A stretch of DNA of 64,000 nucleotides, taken from Acidobacteriaceae bacterium (GTDB lineage Bacteria; Acidobacteriota; Terriglobia; Terriglobales; Acidobacteriaceae). The translations under genes were made by a program, and so were the position numbers. Position 1 is the stretch's first letter. Every line of letters starts with the position of its first letter. Below the pieces are notes generated by a model. That model did not search any database. It worked only from the letters and a program-made list of their open reading frames with translations, and was not told the DNA's origin. The stretch is taken from positions 34,244-98,243 of the forward strand of contig PLBE01000136.1 of the NCBI GenBank assembly GCA_003134435.1, read 5' to 3'. Shown one piece after another: positions 36,733 through 46,594 of this stretch.

Positions 36733-38391
36733 TCAGTTGCTCGCTTTCAATCGTGCCGCAGTCAGCCCAGGTTTCGATACAACAAGGTTCGAGCCAACCT
36801 CGTCGGAGCCAATCTCGGCCGCTGCGGTGGGACCCGGCACAGGCGCAACCTGAGCATTCACCGCCGCGTTCGCATTGGACTTATCGTGAATGTTCTGGAC
36901 AATCTGATTAACCGGCTGTTCGAGAATCTGGAAAAACGGCTTCGGATACAATCCAATCCAGAGCGCCATAATGATGAGCGGCACAAATGTCAGGATTTCA
37001 CGAGGCGTAAGGTCGTGCAGCTTTTCATTCTTCGCATTCGTGACCGTCCCGAAAAAGACACGCTGGTAGAGCCAAAGTAAATAAGCGGCCGCTAGCACTA
37101 CGCCCGGCGCCGCCCACGCCGCCCACTTCCAATTCGCGGTGAAGGCTCCCTGCAGAATCGTGAACTCGCCGACAAATCCATTCAGCAGCGGCAATCCCAT
37201 CGACGAGAGGAACATGATCATAGTGATCGTCGCGTAGATGGGCATTACGTTCGAGATGCCTCCATATTCGGCGATCTCGCGCGTGTGCCGCCGCTCATAC
37301 AAAATGCCGACGATCAAGAAGAGCGCGCCGGTCGAGATGCCGTGATTGATCTGCTGCAGCACTGAACCGGTCAAACCAGCGGAATTCAGCGCGAAGATTC
37401 CGAGCGTGCAGAAGCCGAGGTGGCTCACGGACGAGTACGCTACCAGCTTCTTCATGTCCTTCTGCATCAGCGAAACCAGCGCGCCATAAATGATGCCAAT
37501 GAGCGAGAGGACGATGACCCAGTTCTGCACTCTGGGATGCGACACCACCGAGGGGAAGAACGGCAGCGAGAAGCGTACGAACCCATACGTCCCCATCTTC
37601 AACAAAACGCCCGCCAGAATGACGGAGCCGGCGGTCGGCGCTTCCACGTGCGCATCCGGCAACCAGGTGTGAAACGGGAACATCGGAACTTTGATGGCAA
37701 ATCCAATAAAGAACGCGACAAAGAGCCAGATTGCAATGTTGAAGGGAATGAGTGGCGCCGTCTTATAAAGCTCGGGAATGCTAAATGTGAATACCTGCGG
37801 ATTACTAACCGTGTGGTGATGAAAATATAGATACAGGATGCCGAGCAGCATCAGAACGGAGCCCAGAAGGGTATACAAGAAGAACTTGATGGCCGCATAA
37901 AGCTTGCGCGGACCGCCCCAGATGCCGATCAGCAGATACATGGGAACCAGCATCGCTTCCCAGAAAACAAAGAAGAGGAAAAAATCGAGCGCCATGAAGA
38001 CGCCGAGCATTCCCGTCTGCAACACCAGGAACCAGACGTAGTATTCCTTTACGCGATTCTCGATGGCGGTCCATGAAGACAGAATCGAAATCCAGCCGAG
38101 CAGCGTAGTCAGCATGATCAGCAGGAATGAGATGCCGTCAATCCCCAGGTTGTAACCCGCGCCAATCGAGGGGATCCAGTTGTTGGGAGTGCCTTCGAGG
38201 AACTTGAAGCCGGGCTCGAAACGCTGCGCCCAGAACATCGGCACCAGCGGCAGCGAGATCAGGAATCCGCCGAACGCGAAGAGGTTCGCAATCCAGCGAA
38301 TCGCGTTCTTGTTCTCTTTCGGGACAAACAAGAGAGCGAGCGCGCCCACCAGCGGCGTGAAGAGAATAATCGAAAGTATGTGACTCTGCAT
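36733..38391 (-). CDS. nuoM: NADH-quinone oxidoreductase subunit M
   Basis: 552 aa, about 14 transmembrane segments. Proton-pumping antiporter-like subunit. Seen: LGIDGISFLLIMLTTLLG, Glu in FVFWEAMLVPMYLLIG, VPMFPFHTWLPDAHVEAPT and VAYSSVSHLGFCTLG. The C-terminal ~45 residues form a polar extension with Ala/Asn/Pro runs. Stop codon touches the nuoN start. Separated from nuoL by a 76-bp repeat-containing gap. Confidence 0.95.
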   Translation of the reverse strand: MQSHILSIILFTPLVGALALLFVPKENKNAIRWIANLFAFGGFLISLPLVPMFWAQRFEPGFKFLEGTPNNWIPSIGAGYNLGIDGISFLLIMLTTLLGWISILSSWTAIENRVKEYYVWFLVLQTGMLGVFMALDFFLFFVFWEAMLVPMYLLIGIWGGPRKLYAAIKFFLYTLLGSVLMLLGILYLYFHHHTVSNPQVFTFSIPELYKTAPLIPFNIAIWLFVAFFIGFAIKVPMFPFHTWLPDAHVEAPTAGSVILAGVLLKMGTYGFVRFSLPFFPSVVSHPRVQNWVIVLSLIGIIYGALVSLMQKDMKKLVAYSSVSHLGFCTLGIFALNSAGLTGSVLQQINHGISTGALFLIVGILYERRHTREIAEYGGISNVMPIYATITMIMFLSSMGLPLLNGFVGEFTILQGAFTANWKWAAWAAPGVVLAAAYLLWLYQRVFFGTVTNAKNEKLHDLTPREILTFVPLIIMALWIGLYPKPFFQILEQPVNQIVQNIHDKSNANAAVNAQVAPVPGPTAAAEIGSDEVGSNLVVSKPGLTAARLKASN

Positions 38392-38467
38392 AAGAGCTCT
38401 TAGCTGTTAGCTCTTGGCCCTTGGCTTCTAGCGAACCACTGAAAGCCAATAGCTAAGAGCCGGCATT
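38392..38467. repeat. repeat/inverted-repeat spacer between nuoL and nuoM
   Basis: Built of agctcttagct, gttagctctt and their inverted copy agctaagagcc; it can fold into a long hairpin. Same design as the other gaps in this block, with unrelated sequence. Confidence 0.7.
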
Positions 38468-40591
38468 TCACTTCCATACGTAATACACGCCAAATCCGAG
38501 CAAGCCCGCGACCATCACCAGCGCGTACCACTGCACCAATCCCCATTCGAACAGCCGAGCGGGGTAGGAAATCATGCGCGCCAGAATCGCCGGCCCGTTG
38601 ACTCCGACGCCGTCAATGATCCACTTATCCCACCAGGTCGAGATCGTCGCGATCGCCTTTGTTACCCAGCCAACATCATTGACGGCTCCATCGATGACCT
38701 TGGCATCGAACCACGACGACGCCTCGCCCGCGCCCATCACGCCCAGGCGGACCTTGCCTACCTTGCGGCGTCCGGTGAAGACGTAGTCGTAGCCCTCATC
38801 GACAAACCACTTGTTATAGAGCAGTTTGTAGAGTGGGGGAGCATCGACAGCAATGGGCTCCTTGTAGCCTTTGGCCGCCCTCGCATACGAGTGCCGCGCC
38901 ATTCCCCAGCCCACGCCTGCCGCCGCCAGCGACAAAAACATCAGCGCGTACTCGGTCTTGTCGGTGTGCTCGGCTTCCTTTTCGCCCGCCGCCAACTGCG
39001 CCGACTTCCCTTCCTCGACTAATACGACCGCTTCCCGGGCGAACACGGGTTCGAGAAACTTCTCGAAATGCGCCGAACCGCCGAGGCTATGCGGCCAACT
39101 CAACCATCCTGCACCAATCGAACACAGCGCCAGGATCACCAGCGGCACGGTCATCGACTTCGGCGACTCGTGTACGTGGTGCTCGGCTTCGTGACTCATG
39201 CGCGACGGACTGTAGAAGGTGAGATACATCAGCCGGAACATATAGAACGCCGTCATCAGCGCCGTTCCATAACCGACAAACCACAGGATGCGATACGCGC
39301 CACCCTCGGATGCCCAGGTCTGCCACAGGATTTCGTCTTTCGAGAAGAACCCCGCGAACGGAAAAATTCCAGCGATGGCCAGCGTGGCGACCAGCATGGT
39401 CCAGTGCGTGGTCGGAATGCGCCGGCGCAAATCACCCATGTTGCGCATGTCTTGCTCGCCACTCATGGCGTGAATCACCGAGCCCGAACCGAGGAAGAGG
39501 AGTGCCTTGAAGAACGCGTGCGTGAACACATGGAAGACGCCCGCCGCAAAAGCGCCGACGCCGAGCGCCAGGAACATGTATCCAAGTTGCGAGACGGTGG
39601 AGTAGGCCAGCACACGCTTGATGTCGTTCTGCACTAAGCCAATAGACGCGGCGAACACGGCCGTGAGCGCCCCGACGATGGCAACCGTCTTCATCGCCGT
39701 TGGCGCCAGCACGAACACGGCATTCGAACGCGCCACCATGTATACCCCCGCCGTGACCATGGTCGCGGCGTGGATCAGCGCCGAAACCGGCGTGGGACCT
39801 TCCATAGCATCGGGCAGCCAAATATAAAGAGGAATCTGCGCCGACTTGCCGCAGGCTCCAATAAACAACAGCAGGGCGGCGGCGGTGAGCACTGGATCGC
39901 CGATGGCGAAATGACCACCGCGCGCCTGCACGTTAATGTCGGTGAAGCGAAACGACCCCAGATACCAGGCCAGCGTGAGCGCGCCCAGAATGAATCCGGC
40001 ATCTCCGATGCGGTTCACGATAAACGCCTTGTTGGCCGCGGTCGAAGCCGAGTTGCGATGAAAATAAAAGCCGATCAGCAGATACGAGCACAAGCCCACG
40101 CCTTCCCATCCCACAAACAGCATCATGTAGTTATTCGCCAGGATGAGCGTAAGCATGGCAAACATGAACAGGTTCAGGTATCCGAAGAAGCGGTAATAAC
40201 CGCCTTCGTGGGCCATGTATCCGGTCGAGTAGATGTGGATCAACATGCCCACGCCGGTGACAAAGAGCAGCCAGATGGAAGAGAGCGGATCCAGCAGGAA
40301 GCCGGCGTCAGCGTTGAAGGAAGCGGTCGTCCCGTCGCGTTTGACGAAGTTCAGATGGCCGTCGCCGCTGCCTAGCCAGGTATAAAGAATCTTCTCAAAA
40401 GGATGCCCCGTGCCATGCGCGAAGTGGGTGTACTCGACCACCGTAAAGCAGGCGAACAGGAACGCAACGACAACCGCGCCAACGCAGACTGCATTGACCG
40501 TGGCCTTCTGCAGTCGCCGCCCGAAAAAAAACATGATCACGGCGCCGAAAGCCGGGAAGAGCGGGATAAGGTAGATGTGGTTTAAGAACAT
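38468..40591 (-). CDS. nuoL: NADH-quinone oxidoreductase subunit L
   Basis: About 707 aa from ATG 40591 (MFLNHIYLIPLFPAFG); the frame continues to 40657 through repeat sequence and is unlikely to be coding there. Proton-pumping subunit with the long lateral helix. Seen: FVGWEGVGLCSYLLIGFY, SAQIPLYIWLPDAMEGPTPV, AYSTVSQLGYMFLALG and HAFFKALLFLGSGSVIHA. It is the distal pump of the membrane arm, transcribed just after nuoK. Confidence 0.95.
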   Translation of the reverse strand: MFLNHIYLIPLFPAFGAVIMFFFGRRLQKATVNAVCVGAVVVAFLFACFTVVEYTHFAHGTGHPFEKILYTWLGSGDGHLNFVKRDGTTASFNADAGFLLDPLSSIWLLFVTGVGMLIHIYSTGYMAHEGGYYRFFGYLNLFMFAMLTLILANNYMMLFVGWEGVGLCSYLLIGFYFHRNSASTAANKAFIVNRIGDAGFILGALTLAWYLGSFRFTDINVQARGGHFAIGDPVLTAAALLLFIGACGKSAQIPLYIWLPDAMEGPTPVSALIHAATMVTAGVYMVARSNAVFVLAPTAMKTVAIVGALTAVFAASIGLVQNDIKRVLAYSTVSQLGYMFLALGVGAFAAGVFHVFTHAFFKALLFLGSGSVIHAMSGEQDMRNMGDLRRRIPTTHWTMLVATLAIAGIFPFAGFFSKDEILWQTWASEGGAYRILWFVGYGTALMTAFYMFRLMYLTFYSPSRMSHEAEHHVHESPKSMTVPLVILALCSIGAGWLSWPHSLGGSAHFEKFLEPVFAREAVVLVEEGKSAQLAAGEKEAEHTDKTEYALMFLSLAAAGVGWGMARHSYARAAKGYKEPIAVDAPPLYKLLYNKWFVDEGYDYVFTGRRKVGKVRLGVMGAGEASSWFDAKVIDGAVNDVGWVTKAIATISTWWDKWIIDGVGVNGPAILARMISYPARLFEWGLVQWYALVMVAGLLGFGVYYVWK

Positions 40592-40693
40592 GTCGTTGGT
40601 CGTTGGTCGTTCCCTGCCGCTATTCGTTGTTCGTCGCTCGCTCGGCTCCTCGCACAAGCCGACCGCGAAAATCGAACGACGAACAGCGCCCCT
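40592..40693. repeat. repeat spacer between nuoK and nuoL
   Basis: Degenerate gtcgttg/gttcgtc units, with inverted parts gttcgtcg and cgacgaac at opposite ends, so the nuoK-nuoL mRNA gap can form a hairpin. Similar units recur in the nuoJ-nuoK gap (41003-41103). Confidence 0.7.
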
Positions 40694-41002
40694 CTACCAT
40701 TTCAACAAATCAATCTCATCAATGTTGACCGTCTCCTTATTGCGGAAGAAGGCAATCAATATGCCCAGACCGGCGGCGGCTTCGGCGGCGGCGTCCACTA
40801 CGATAAAAATGGCGAATATCTGCCCATGCAGATTTCCCCACATGCGCGAGAACGCCACCAGGTTCAGGTTCACCGCATTCAAAATCAGTTCAATCGACAT
40901 CAGCACAATCACCACGTTGCGGCGCGTAAGCACACCGATCGCGCCCAGCACGAACAGTGCCGCCGCCACAACGAGATAGTGAAGCGTGGTGATAGGAACC
41001 AT
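40694..41002 (-). CDS. nuoK: NADH-quinone oxidoreductase subunit K
   Basis: 102 aa, three transmembrane helices. The start at ATG 41002 (MVPITTLHYLVVAAALF) gives the usual NuoK length; the much longer open frame into nuoJ is a shadow. Conserved membrane Glu residues lie in VLMSIELILNAVNLNL and in VVDAAAEAAAGLGI. Part of the membrane arm of complex I. Confidence 0.95.
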   Translation of the reverse strand: MVPITTLHYLVVAAALFVLGAIGVLTRRNVVIVLMSIELILNAVNLNLVAFSRMWGNLHGQIFAIFIVVDAAAEAAAGLGILIAFFRNKETVNIDEIDLLKW

Positions 41003-41103
41003 AAAACCGTCGTTCGTCGTTCGCTCTTCGTCGTTCCCTGTTCGTCGTTCGCCGACCGGCGCGCTGCTGGTCTTGCGAACAGCGATCCGCCAACGACTAA
41101 CTG
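41003..41103. repeat. repeat spacer between nuoJ and nuoK
   Basis: Contains cgtcgttcgtcgttcgctctt, cgtcgttcc and gttcgtcgttcgcc, degenerate 7-8-bp units like those between nuoK and nuoL. No gene seen. Confidence 0.7.
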
Positions 41104-41682
41104 CTAAATCTTTTTCTTCGTCATAATCACCGCCCCCAAAATCGCCACCAGCAACAACAGCGAGGCGATCTCGAAAGCGAACGTATATTGGCCCATGCGG
41201 CCGGCTTCTCCGTAAAGCAGCGAGGCGATCTGCTGGGTGTTGGTTGACTCCGGCAACGGCATCAGGCGATCCCGGAACATATCGTTGATGTGGCTGCCCT
41301 TGACGATCGCGGACGCGAACAACACCATCAAGGCGCCAGCCGCCGCTAATCCTACCGGCCACATGCGATTGAAGGCCCGCTCTTTCGACGAGCGTTCGAT
41401 GTTGACCAGCATGATGACGAACAGGAACAGCACCATGATTCCGCCGGCGTAGACAATAATCTGCACGCCAGCCACGAACGGGGCATACAGCATCAGATAG
41501 AGGCCCGCCACCGAGAGCAGAGTGATGATCAGGGCGAGCGCCGCGTGCACCGCATTCCGCCGCGTGATAACGAACACGCCGCTGAGGACCGCCATCCCCG
41601 CCAGAGCATAAAAGAACCACGGCGTAGCTACCGGAGCCATGCCCGAGTTGATCGAAAGCGCCGAATTGAGTGCGGGGTTCAT
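41104..41682 (-). CDS. nuoJ: NADH-quinone oxidoreductase subunit J
   Basis: 192 aa from ATG 41682, whose A overlaps the nuoH stop (ATGA), five transmembrane helices. Seen: FFYALAGMAVLSGVFVITRR, HAALALIITLLSVAGLYLML and the pi-bulge helix VQIIVYAGGIMVLFLFVIML. The longer ORF reaching 42126 is a shadow of nuoH. Membrane-arm subunit of complex I. Confidence 0.95.
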   Translation of the reverse strand: MNPALNSALSINSGMAPVATPWFFYALAGMAVLSGVFVITRRNAVHAALALIITLLSVAGLYLMLYAPFVAGVQIIVYAGGIMVLFLFVIMLVNIERSSKERAFNRMWPVGLAAAGALMVLFASAIVKGSHINDMFRDRLMPLPESTNTQQIASLLYGEAGRMGQYTFAFEIASLLLLVAILGAVIMTKKKI

Positions 41683-42971
41683 GGGAGGATCACCCCTACG
41701 ATCGCCGTCAGCAGCAGCACGCCGAGCGAAATCGGCAGCATCACTTTCCATCCGATCCTCATCAGTTGATCGAAGCGGTAGCGCGGCCAAGTCGCGCGAT
41801 ACCAGATGAAGAGGTACATGAAGACGGCAACTTTGAGGACAAACCAATATACGTAATCGATGCCTTCGCGGAATCGTGCGGCTACACTCGTGTCCGCCGA
41901 ACGGCCGGCAATTGCGATCACCAGAAGCAGCAGCGCGCTGAACGCGAGCAGCGCCGCGAAAACCGCCAGCCCGATGCGCTGAATCCTGAAAAACGAGTGC
42001 GCCGGCATCCGCGCCGCGCCGATCATGGCAATCGCCGCCAGGCCGCCAAAGGTGAGGCCGGGGAACAGCGAGAAGATGAAGTCCCACGCGGGCGCGTGCA
42101 GCAGGTTCGGAAAAGGACGCATCCATCCGCCCAGCCAGAGCGTGACCGCGATCGACGAAACGGCGATCATGGCCGCATATTCTGCAAGCATGAAGAGCGA
42201 CCAGCGCAGCCCACTGTATTCGGTGTGATATCCGGCCGTCAACTCCGACTCGGCTTCGGCCATGTCAAAGGGCGCGCGGTTGGTCTCGGCAACCATGGCG
42301 ATGGCGAAAATCACAAACGCGAGAAAGCCCAGCGGGAAGAACTTAAAGATGAACCAGACACCCTGCTGCTGCTGCGCCTGAACAATCCCGATCATGCTCA
42401 GCGTTCCGGTGCCGCTGGCGTTGAGGCTGGTCATCAGGACCGCCGAGACCACGGCCAGTCCCATGGCGACTTCGTACGACACCATCTGGGCACTCGACCG
42501 CAGCGCGCCAATTAAAGGATAGTGCGAATTCGACGCCCATCCCGACACGACGATGCCCAGTACGCCCAGCGACGAGACTCCCAGCATGAACAGGATGCCA
42601 ATGTTCATGTCGCTCACGGCCTGCGACGGGCCAAACGGAATCACCGTATAAACCGTGAACGCCGCCAGCAGTCCAATCAGCGGAGCGACCCAGAAGACGA
42701 ACTGGTCGGCTTCGGCGGGAATGATGTCTTCTTTCAGCATCAGTTTGAGGGCGTCCGCAAAAGGCTGCAGCAATCCATGCGGGCCCACCCGCATGGGGCC
42801 GAGGCGAATCTGGAAGTGCGCCAGCGCCTTGCGCTCGATCCAGTTCATGCAGATCACGGCCACCGACACGCCCGCGAAAATAATGAGCACGTAAATCAGG
42901 GCCCAGAACTGGCTTCCCGCTTCACCCGGCGTGACCGTACTCCCGAGATACGACATGATGAAATTCGGCAT
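41679..42971 (-). CDS. nuoH: NADH-quinone oxidoreductase subunit H
   Basis: 430 aa, eight transmembrane helices, at the quinone chamber joining the two arms. Seen: IERKALAHFQIRLGPMRVGP, PFDMAEAESELTAGYHTEYSG and YRFDQLMRIGWKVMLP. Starts on the same base as the nuoD end, so translation is coupled. In complete operons NuoG precedes and NuoI follows NuoH; neither is here. Confidence 0.95.
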   Translation of the reverse strand: MPNFIMSYLGSTVTPGEAGSQFWALIYVLIIFAGVSVAVICMNWIERKALAHFQIRLGPMRVGPHGLLQPFADALKLMLKEDIIPAEADQFVFWVAPLIGLLAAFTVYTVIPFGPSQAVSDMNIGILFMLGVSSLGVLGIVVSGWASNSHYPLIGALRSSAQMVSYEVAMGLAVVSAVLMTSLNASGTGTLSMIGIVQAQQQQGVWFIFKFFPLGFLAFVIFAIAMVAETNRAPFDMAEAESELTAGYHTEYSGLRWSLFMLAEYAAMIAVSSIAVTLWLGGWMRPFPNLLHAPAWDFIFSLFPGLTFGGLAAIAMIGAARMPAHSFFRIQRIGLAVFAALLAFSALLLLVIAIAGRSADTSVAARFREGIDYVYWFVLKVAVFMYLFIWYRATWPRYRFDQLMRIGWKVMLPISLGVLLLTAIVGVILP

Positions 42972-44179
42972 CAGCGGTCCACCTCGCCGAGCACGATGTC
43001 AATCGTCCCGATGACGGCAACCACGTCGGCCACAAGCAAGCCGCGCACCATCACGTCGAGCGCCTGCAGATTGACGAACGATGGCGGCCGCACCCGCAGG
43101 CGGTAGGGCTGCGTCGACCCGTCGCTGACGATGAAATATCCCAGTTCGCCTTTCGGCGCTTCGATGGAATGATAGATTTCGCCCACCGGCGGCTTGATCA
43201 CCTTGGGCACCTTGCCCATAATCGCCCCTTCCGGGATGCGGCTCACAGCTTGCTCGATGATGCGCATCGACTGCCGCATTTCTTCCATGCGGACAAGGTA
43301 CCGGTCGTAGGTGTCGCCGTTCGTGCCAACTGGAATTTCGAAATCGAATTCGGAGTAAGCCGCATACGGCTGCGCTTTTCGCAAATCCCATTTCACCCCG
43401 CTGGCCCGCAGCACGGGTCCGGTGACGCCGAGCGCGATTGCGTCCGCGCCGGAAATCACGCCAACGTTTTTTGTGCGCTCCAGCCAGATGCGGTTGGTGG
43501 TGAGCAGCGTTTCGTATTCGTCGATCTTCGGCGCGAAAAAAGTGAGGAAGTTGTTTACGTCCTTTTCGAAGCCTGCATAGGTTTCATACTGGCACCCGCC
43601 GATGCGAAAGGCATGCGTAGTCAGGCGGGCGCCGCAGTATTTTTCGAAAATCTTAAGGATCTCCTCCCGATCGCGAAAGGTGTAGAACAGCGGCGTCATC
43701 GCTCCGATATCGAGGGCGTGCGTGCCCAGCCAAAGCTGGTGGCTGGCGATGCGGTTCAACTCCGTCAGGATCACGCGAATGTACTGCGCGCGCGGCGGAG
43801 CCACCACATTCAGCAGCTTCTCGACCGCTTCGCAGTATCCCAGCCCGTTCGACACGGCAGCGCAATAGTCCATCCGGTCCACGTAGGGATTGAACATCGT
43901 GTAGGTGCGGTTCTCGGCAATTTTTTCCACGCCGCGGTGCAGGTATCCGATGACGCACTCGGTGCCGAGCACTCGTTCGCCGTCAAGCTTCAGAATCACG
44001 CGCAACACGCCATGCGTCGCCGGGTGCTGCGGACCCATGTTGATGATGAGTTCGTTCGAATCGAGGTACGGCTTCTCGGCGGTCTCCAGATCGAGGTGGG
44101 AGCGCTCCAGGGCGGAACGATTGGAAGCATCCGAACTCAAAAGTGCGCGGCTTGAGACTTCGTTCGTTTCCGCGCTCAT
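42971..44179 (-). CDS. nuoD: NADH-quinone oxidoreductase subunit D
   Basis: 402 aa from ATG 44179 ([10 protein letters not shown]), overlapping the nuoC stop by four bases; the longer frame to 44353 is a shadow. 49-kDa subunit: [50 protein letters not shown] and the C-terminal [20 protein letters not shown], ending near GEVDR. It forms the quinone-binding site with NuoB, which is absent from the window. Confidence 0.95.
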   Translation of the reverse strand: MSAETNEVSSRALLSSDASNRSALERSHLDLETAEKPYLDSNELIINMGPQHPATHGVLRVILKLDGERVLGTECVIGYLHRGVEKIAENRTYTMFNPYVDRMDYCAAVSNGLGYCEAVEKLLNVVAPPRAQYIRVILTELNRIASHQLWLGTHALDIGAMTPLFYTFRDREEILKIFEKYCGARLTTHAFRIGGCQYETYAGFEKDVNNFLTFFAPKIDEYETLLTTNRIWLERTKNVGVISGADAIALGVTGPVLRASGVKWDLRKAQPYAAYSEFDFEIPVGTNGDTYDRYLVRMEEMRQSMRIIEQAVSRIPEGAIMGKVPKVIKPPVGEIYHSIEAPKGELGYFIVSDGSTQPYRLRVRPPSFVNLQALDVMVRGLLVADVVAVIGTIDIVLGEVDR

Positions 44180-44835
44180 TGGCCGCTCTCGATTCCAAGG
44201 TTGATTTGCACCCACTCTTTGTCTTGCTGCAGGATGCCGTAGTCTTTGCGAAGTGGGTGGCCTTTCCAGCCGTCGGGCAACAGAATGCGCTTCAAATCGG
44301 GATGCCCGTCGAACTGGATACCGAACATGTCGTAGACTTCGCGCTCCAGCCAATTTGCGGTGGGCCAGATGGAAACGCTGGACGCGATCGAAGCGCCGTC
44401 GGCAATCTGCGTTTTCACCCGCACCCGCTCATTTCGCGGAAAAGAATAGAGAATCCAGATCACGTCGAACTGTTTTTCGCGCTTGGGATAATGCGCGGCC
44501 GTGATATCGACGCAATAGTCAAACTGCTCTTCCTCGCGCAGCAGTCGCAAAATGTCGGGAATCAGCGAGCGGTCCACGGCAAGATAGTTCTGTCCCAGAT
44601 AAGTCAGCGGGTCGAGGCCTGAACCGTACTGGCTGCGGTATTTTTCGACCATCGGCGAAGTCCATGGCAAGGGGACAGGACCCGCCGGCTTGGCTGGAGC
44701 CGCCGGCTTAGCAGCAGGCTTGGCCGGTTCGCCGGATGCCGTAGGCTTTTCCGCCGTGGGTTTTTCCACCAGCGCCTTCTTCTCGCCGTCCGGCAGCGGT
44801 GGTGTTGGATCAGGCGTTTTGACTTCCTCGGCCAT
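44176..44835 (-). CDS. nuoC: NADH-quinone oxidoreductase subunit C
   Basis: 219 aa. The first ~60 residues are a Lys/Pro/Ala-rich extension ([20 protein letters not shown] and on), then the 30-kDa subunit fold with [51 protein letters not shown] and [19 protein letters not shown]. The tail is unusual for NuoC and may be disordered. nuoD starts inside its stop codon. Confidence 0.95.
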   Translation of the reverse strand: MAEEVKTPDPTPPLPDGEKKALVEKPTAEKPTASGEPAKPAAKPAAPAKPAGPVPLPWTSPMVEKYRSQYGSGLDPLTYLGQNYLAVDRSLIPDILRLLREEEQFDYCVDITAAHYPKREKQFDVIWILYSFPRNERVRVKTQIADGASIASSVSIWPTANWLEREVYDMFGIQFDGHPDLKRILLPDGWKGHPLRKDYGILQQDKEWVQINLGIESGQ

Positions 44836-44991
44836 GCTGGGTCTATCGTTCCCAAACCTTGCTGCAAGAGCCGCACAGGTCTCGGGAAACTTTCACTTCT
44901 AACATCTGGTGGCGTCACCGTCAATGACTGACATCACAGGATTGTCATTTCATCAATGACGGCGCATGGCCGACAGCAAAAAAGTGCTCCA

Positions 44992-45330
44992 CTAACGCCG
45001 CGCTACCTGAAAACTTTCGACCAGGTCGCGGATGCGCAACGCGTCGCCTTTGCGATGACCATGACTCGTGATTGGATCGGTGCCGCCGGTCGACTCGATA
45101 ACAATGTCGGACCAGAACACACCGGTGGAGATCTTGACGGAAGCTACCTGCAGAATCGAAATGCTTTCTTCGCTGCTGCCGAAGAAACGACGCTTCACCC
45201 GGCTGACGCGCAGTGGGCTGACCACGATGCGGGTCGGGAACCAGAAGTTTCCGCGGGTCCAGCGGCTCGTGCTGAAGGCCTCTTCAGAACCGGAAGCAGT
45301 GGGATTCTCGCCCGAAGAAGTTACACCCAT
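44992..45330 (-). CDS. PH-domain-like protein between nuoA and nuoC
   Basis: 112 aa from ATG 45330, overlapping the nuoA stop by 10 bases. The core (GNFWFPTRIVVSPLRVSRVK, then SISILQVASVKISTGVFWSD) has the strand pattern of bacterial PH domains; a signal sequence is absent. It sits exactly where nuoB is expected but has no Cys motif, so it is not NuoB. Its link with complex I is only positional; perhaps an assembly or localisation factor. Confidence 0.65.
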   Translation of the reverse strand: MGVTSSGENPTASGSEEAFSTSRWTRGNFWFPTRIVVSPLRVSRVKRRFFGSSEESISILQVASVKISTGVFWSDIVIESTGGTDPITSHGHRKGDALRIRDLVESFQVARR

Positions 45331-45677
45331 TCCAGCGCGCCCTTCGTCCAGATCCAAACATAGCCCACGATCAGAATGCCGAGGAACACCAGCATCTCGA
45401 CCAGACCGAACGTGCCCAACGCCTTGAACTTCACTGCCCATGGAAACAGGAAAATCGTTTCCACATCGAAAATCACAAATAATATGGCGACGATGTAAAA
45501 ACGTACGGTGTAGCGTCCACGCGCGCTATCGTAGGGATCGATGCCGCACTCGTAGGGCATCAACTTCACCCGGTTCGGACTCTGGGTGCGGATGAGTTTG
45601 GCCACCAGCAGGGTGGCCGGTATCAGGACGCCGACGACGGCTAGAAAAAGAAAAATGGGAACGTAATTTTGCGGCAT
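45321..45677 (-). CDS. nuoA: NADH-quinone oxidoreductase subunit A
   Basis: 118 aa, three transmembrane helices. Conserved: YECGIDPYDSARGRYTVRFY and ILFVIFDVETIFLFPWAV. First gene of the block; about 100 bp upstream lies the PHP-phosphatase gene end. The PH-domain gene starts within its last codons. Confidence 0.95.
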   Translation of the reverse strand: MPQNYVPIFLFLAVVGVLIPATLLVAKLIRTQSPNRVKLMPYECGIDPYDSARGRYTVRFYIVAILFVIFDVETIFLFPWAVKFKALGTFGLVEMLVFLGILIVGYVWIWTKGALEWV

Positions 45678-45778
45678 GATTCCTCGAAAGTATCGCGCTG
45701 AGAGCGAAATGGAATACTACCGCCGAAGCGCCCCGGCTTCAAGGACGCGAACTCGTCCTCCAACTCTTCCCCGGTGCG

Positions 45779-46513
45779 CTAGTCCAACACTGGCCTGGGA
45801 CAGTAAGGAATCGGCATCCCTTTGACAATTGCCCCAGGGTTGCCCTCGACCAGCGCGTCGGCATATTCGCCTCCTGCCAATCTTGCCGCGACCAGACGAG
45901 CGGCGGATAGATTCGGGATGCGGCGCTTGGTATCGTGAGCGTCCGAGGCCAGAATATGCACGGCGGATCGATCAAGCAACCAGCGCGCAATAATTTCGGG
46001 CCGCTCGCCCCAGAACCCTGTCAGCGACGAGGCTGTCACCTGCATCAGACACCCCTGCTCCGCCCACTCCAGAATGCGCTGCGGGGTTTGCTGAAGGATC
46101 GGGTTTCGTTCGGGATGCGTCAGGATCGGCGTAAGTCCTCGATCTCCCAGGCGGGTAAAACATTCGGAGAGGTGGGTGGGAACGCTGAAGTTGCTGAGTT
46201 CTATCAACAGATAGTTGGTTTCCCCGATCGTGTAGGTGTGCGGCTGTTCGAGGACGCGTTCCAGGTTCTCGAACGAAAGATGAAAGTCGCAGCCCAGACT
46301 CAACCGCAAATCCGGACCCACCTTCTCTTGCAATTGCGCCAGAAGCCCGGAGAGATATCCGCGATCATAGGCGTAGCGGTCATTGGCATGCGGCGTGGCG
46401 ACCGCGTGAGTAATGCCGTCCGCCATCGCCATGCGGCACATTTCGACGGCCATATCCCACGACCTGGCTCCGTCGTCGACCTCGGGCAGAAGGTGGCAGT
46501 GGATGTCGATCAC
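45779..46513 (-). CDS. CpsB/CapC-like PHP tyrosine-protein phosphatase
   Basis: 244 aa. PHP-type metal motifs: MIDIHCHLLPEVDDGA at the start, ATPHAND near residue 62, ILTHPERNP near 135 and LASDAHDTKRR near 195. Matches the manganese-dependent CpsB/YwqE phosphatases that dephosphorylate tyrosine kinases of capsule/exopolysaccharide export. No kinase or polysaccharide genes are adjacent, so its partner is elsewhere. Confidence 0.85.
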   Translation of the reverse strand: MIDIHCHLLPEVDDGARSWDMAVEMCRMAMADGITHAVATPHANDRYAYDRGYLSGLLAQLQEKVGPDLRLSLGCDFHLSFENLERVLEQPHTYTIGETNYLLIELSNFSVPTHLSECFTRLGDRGLTPILTHPERNPILQQTPQRILEWAEQGCLMQVTASSLTGFWGERPEIIARWLLDRSAVHILASDAHDTKRRIPNLSAARLVAARLAGGEYADALVEGNPGAIVKGMPIPYCPRPVLD

Positions 46514-46594
46514 GATACGATTCTTATTCGGACACGATAATTAGAACACATCCAGGAGCGGGTGCAGTTGCGCGATTCACGCCTTCTCGTGCAC

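Noticed and set aside
36040..37080. 346-codon plus-strand frame across nuoN and nuoM
   Set aside because: Antisense shadow; very basic composition without membrane or domain pattern.
44836..45330. possible nuoB between nuoC and nuoA
   Set aside because: No Cys motif or NuoB fold in any frame; the only plausible gene is the PH-domain-like protein.
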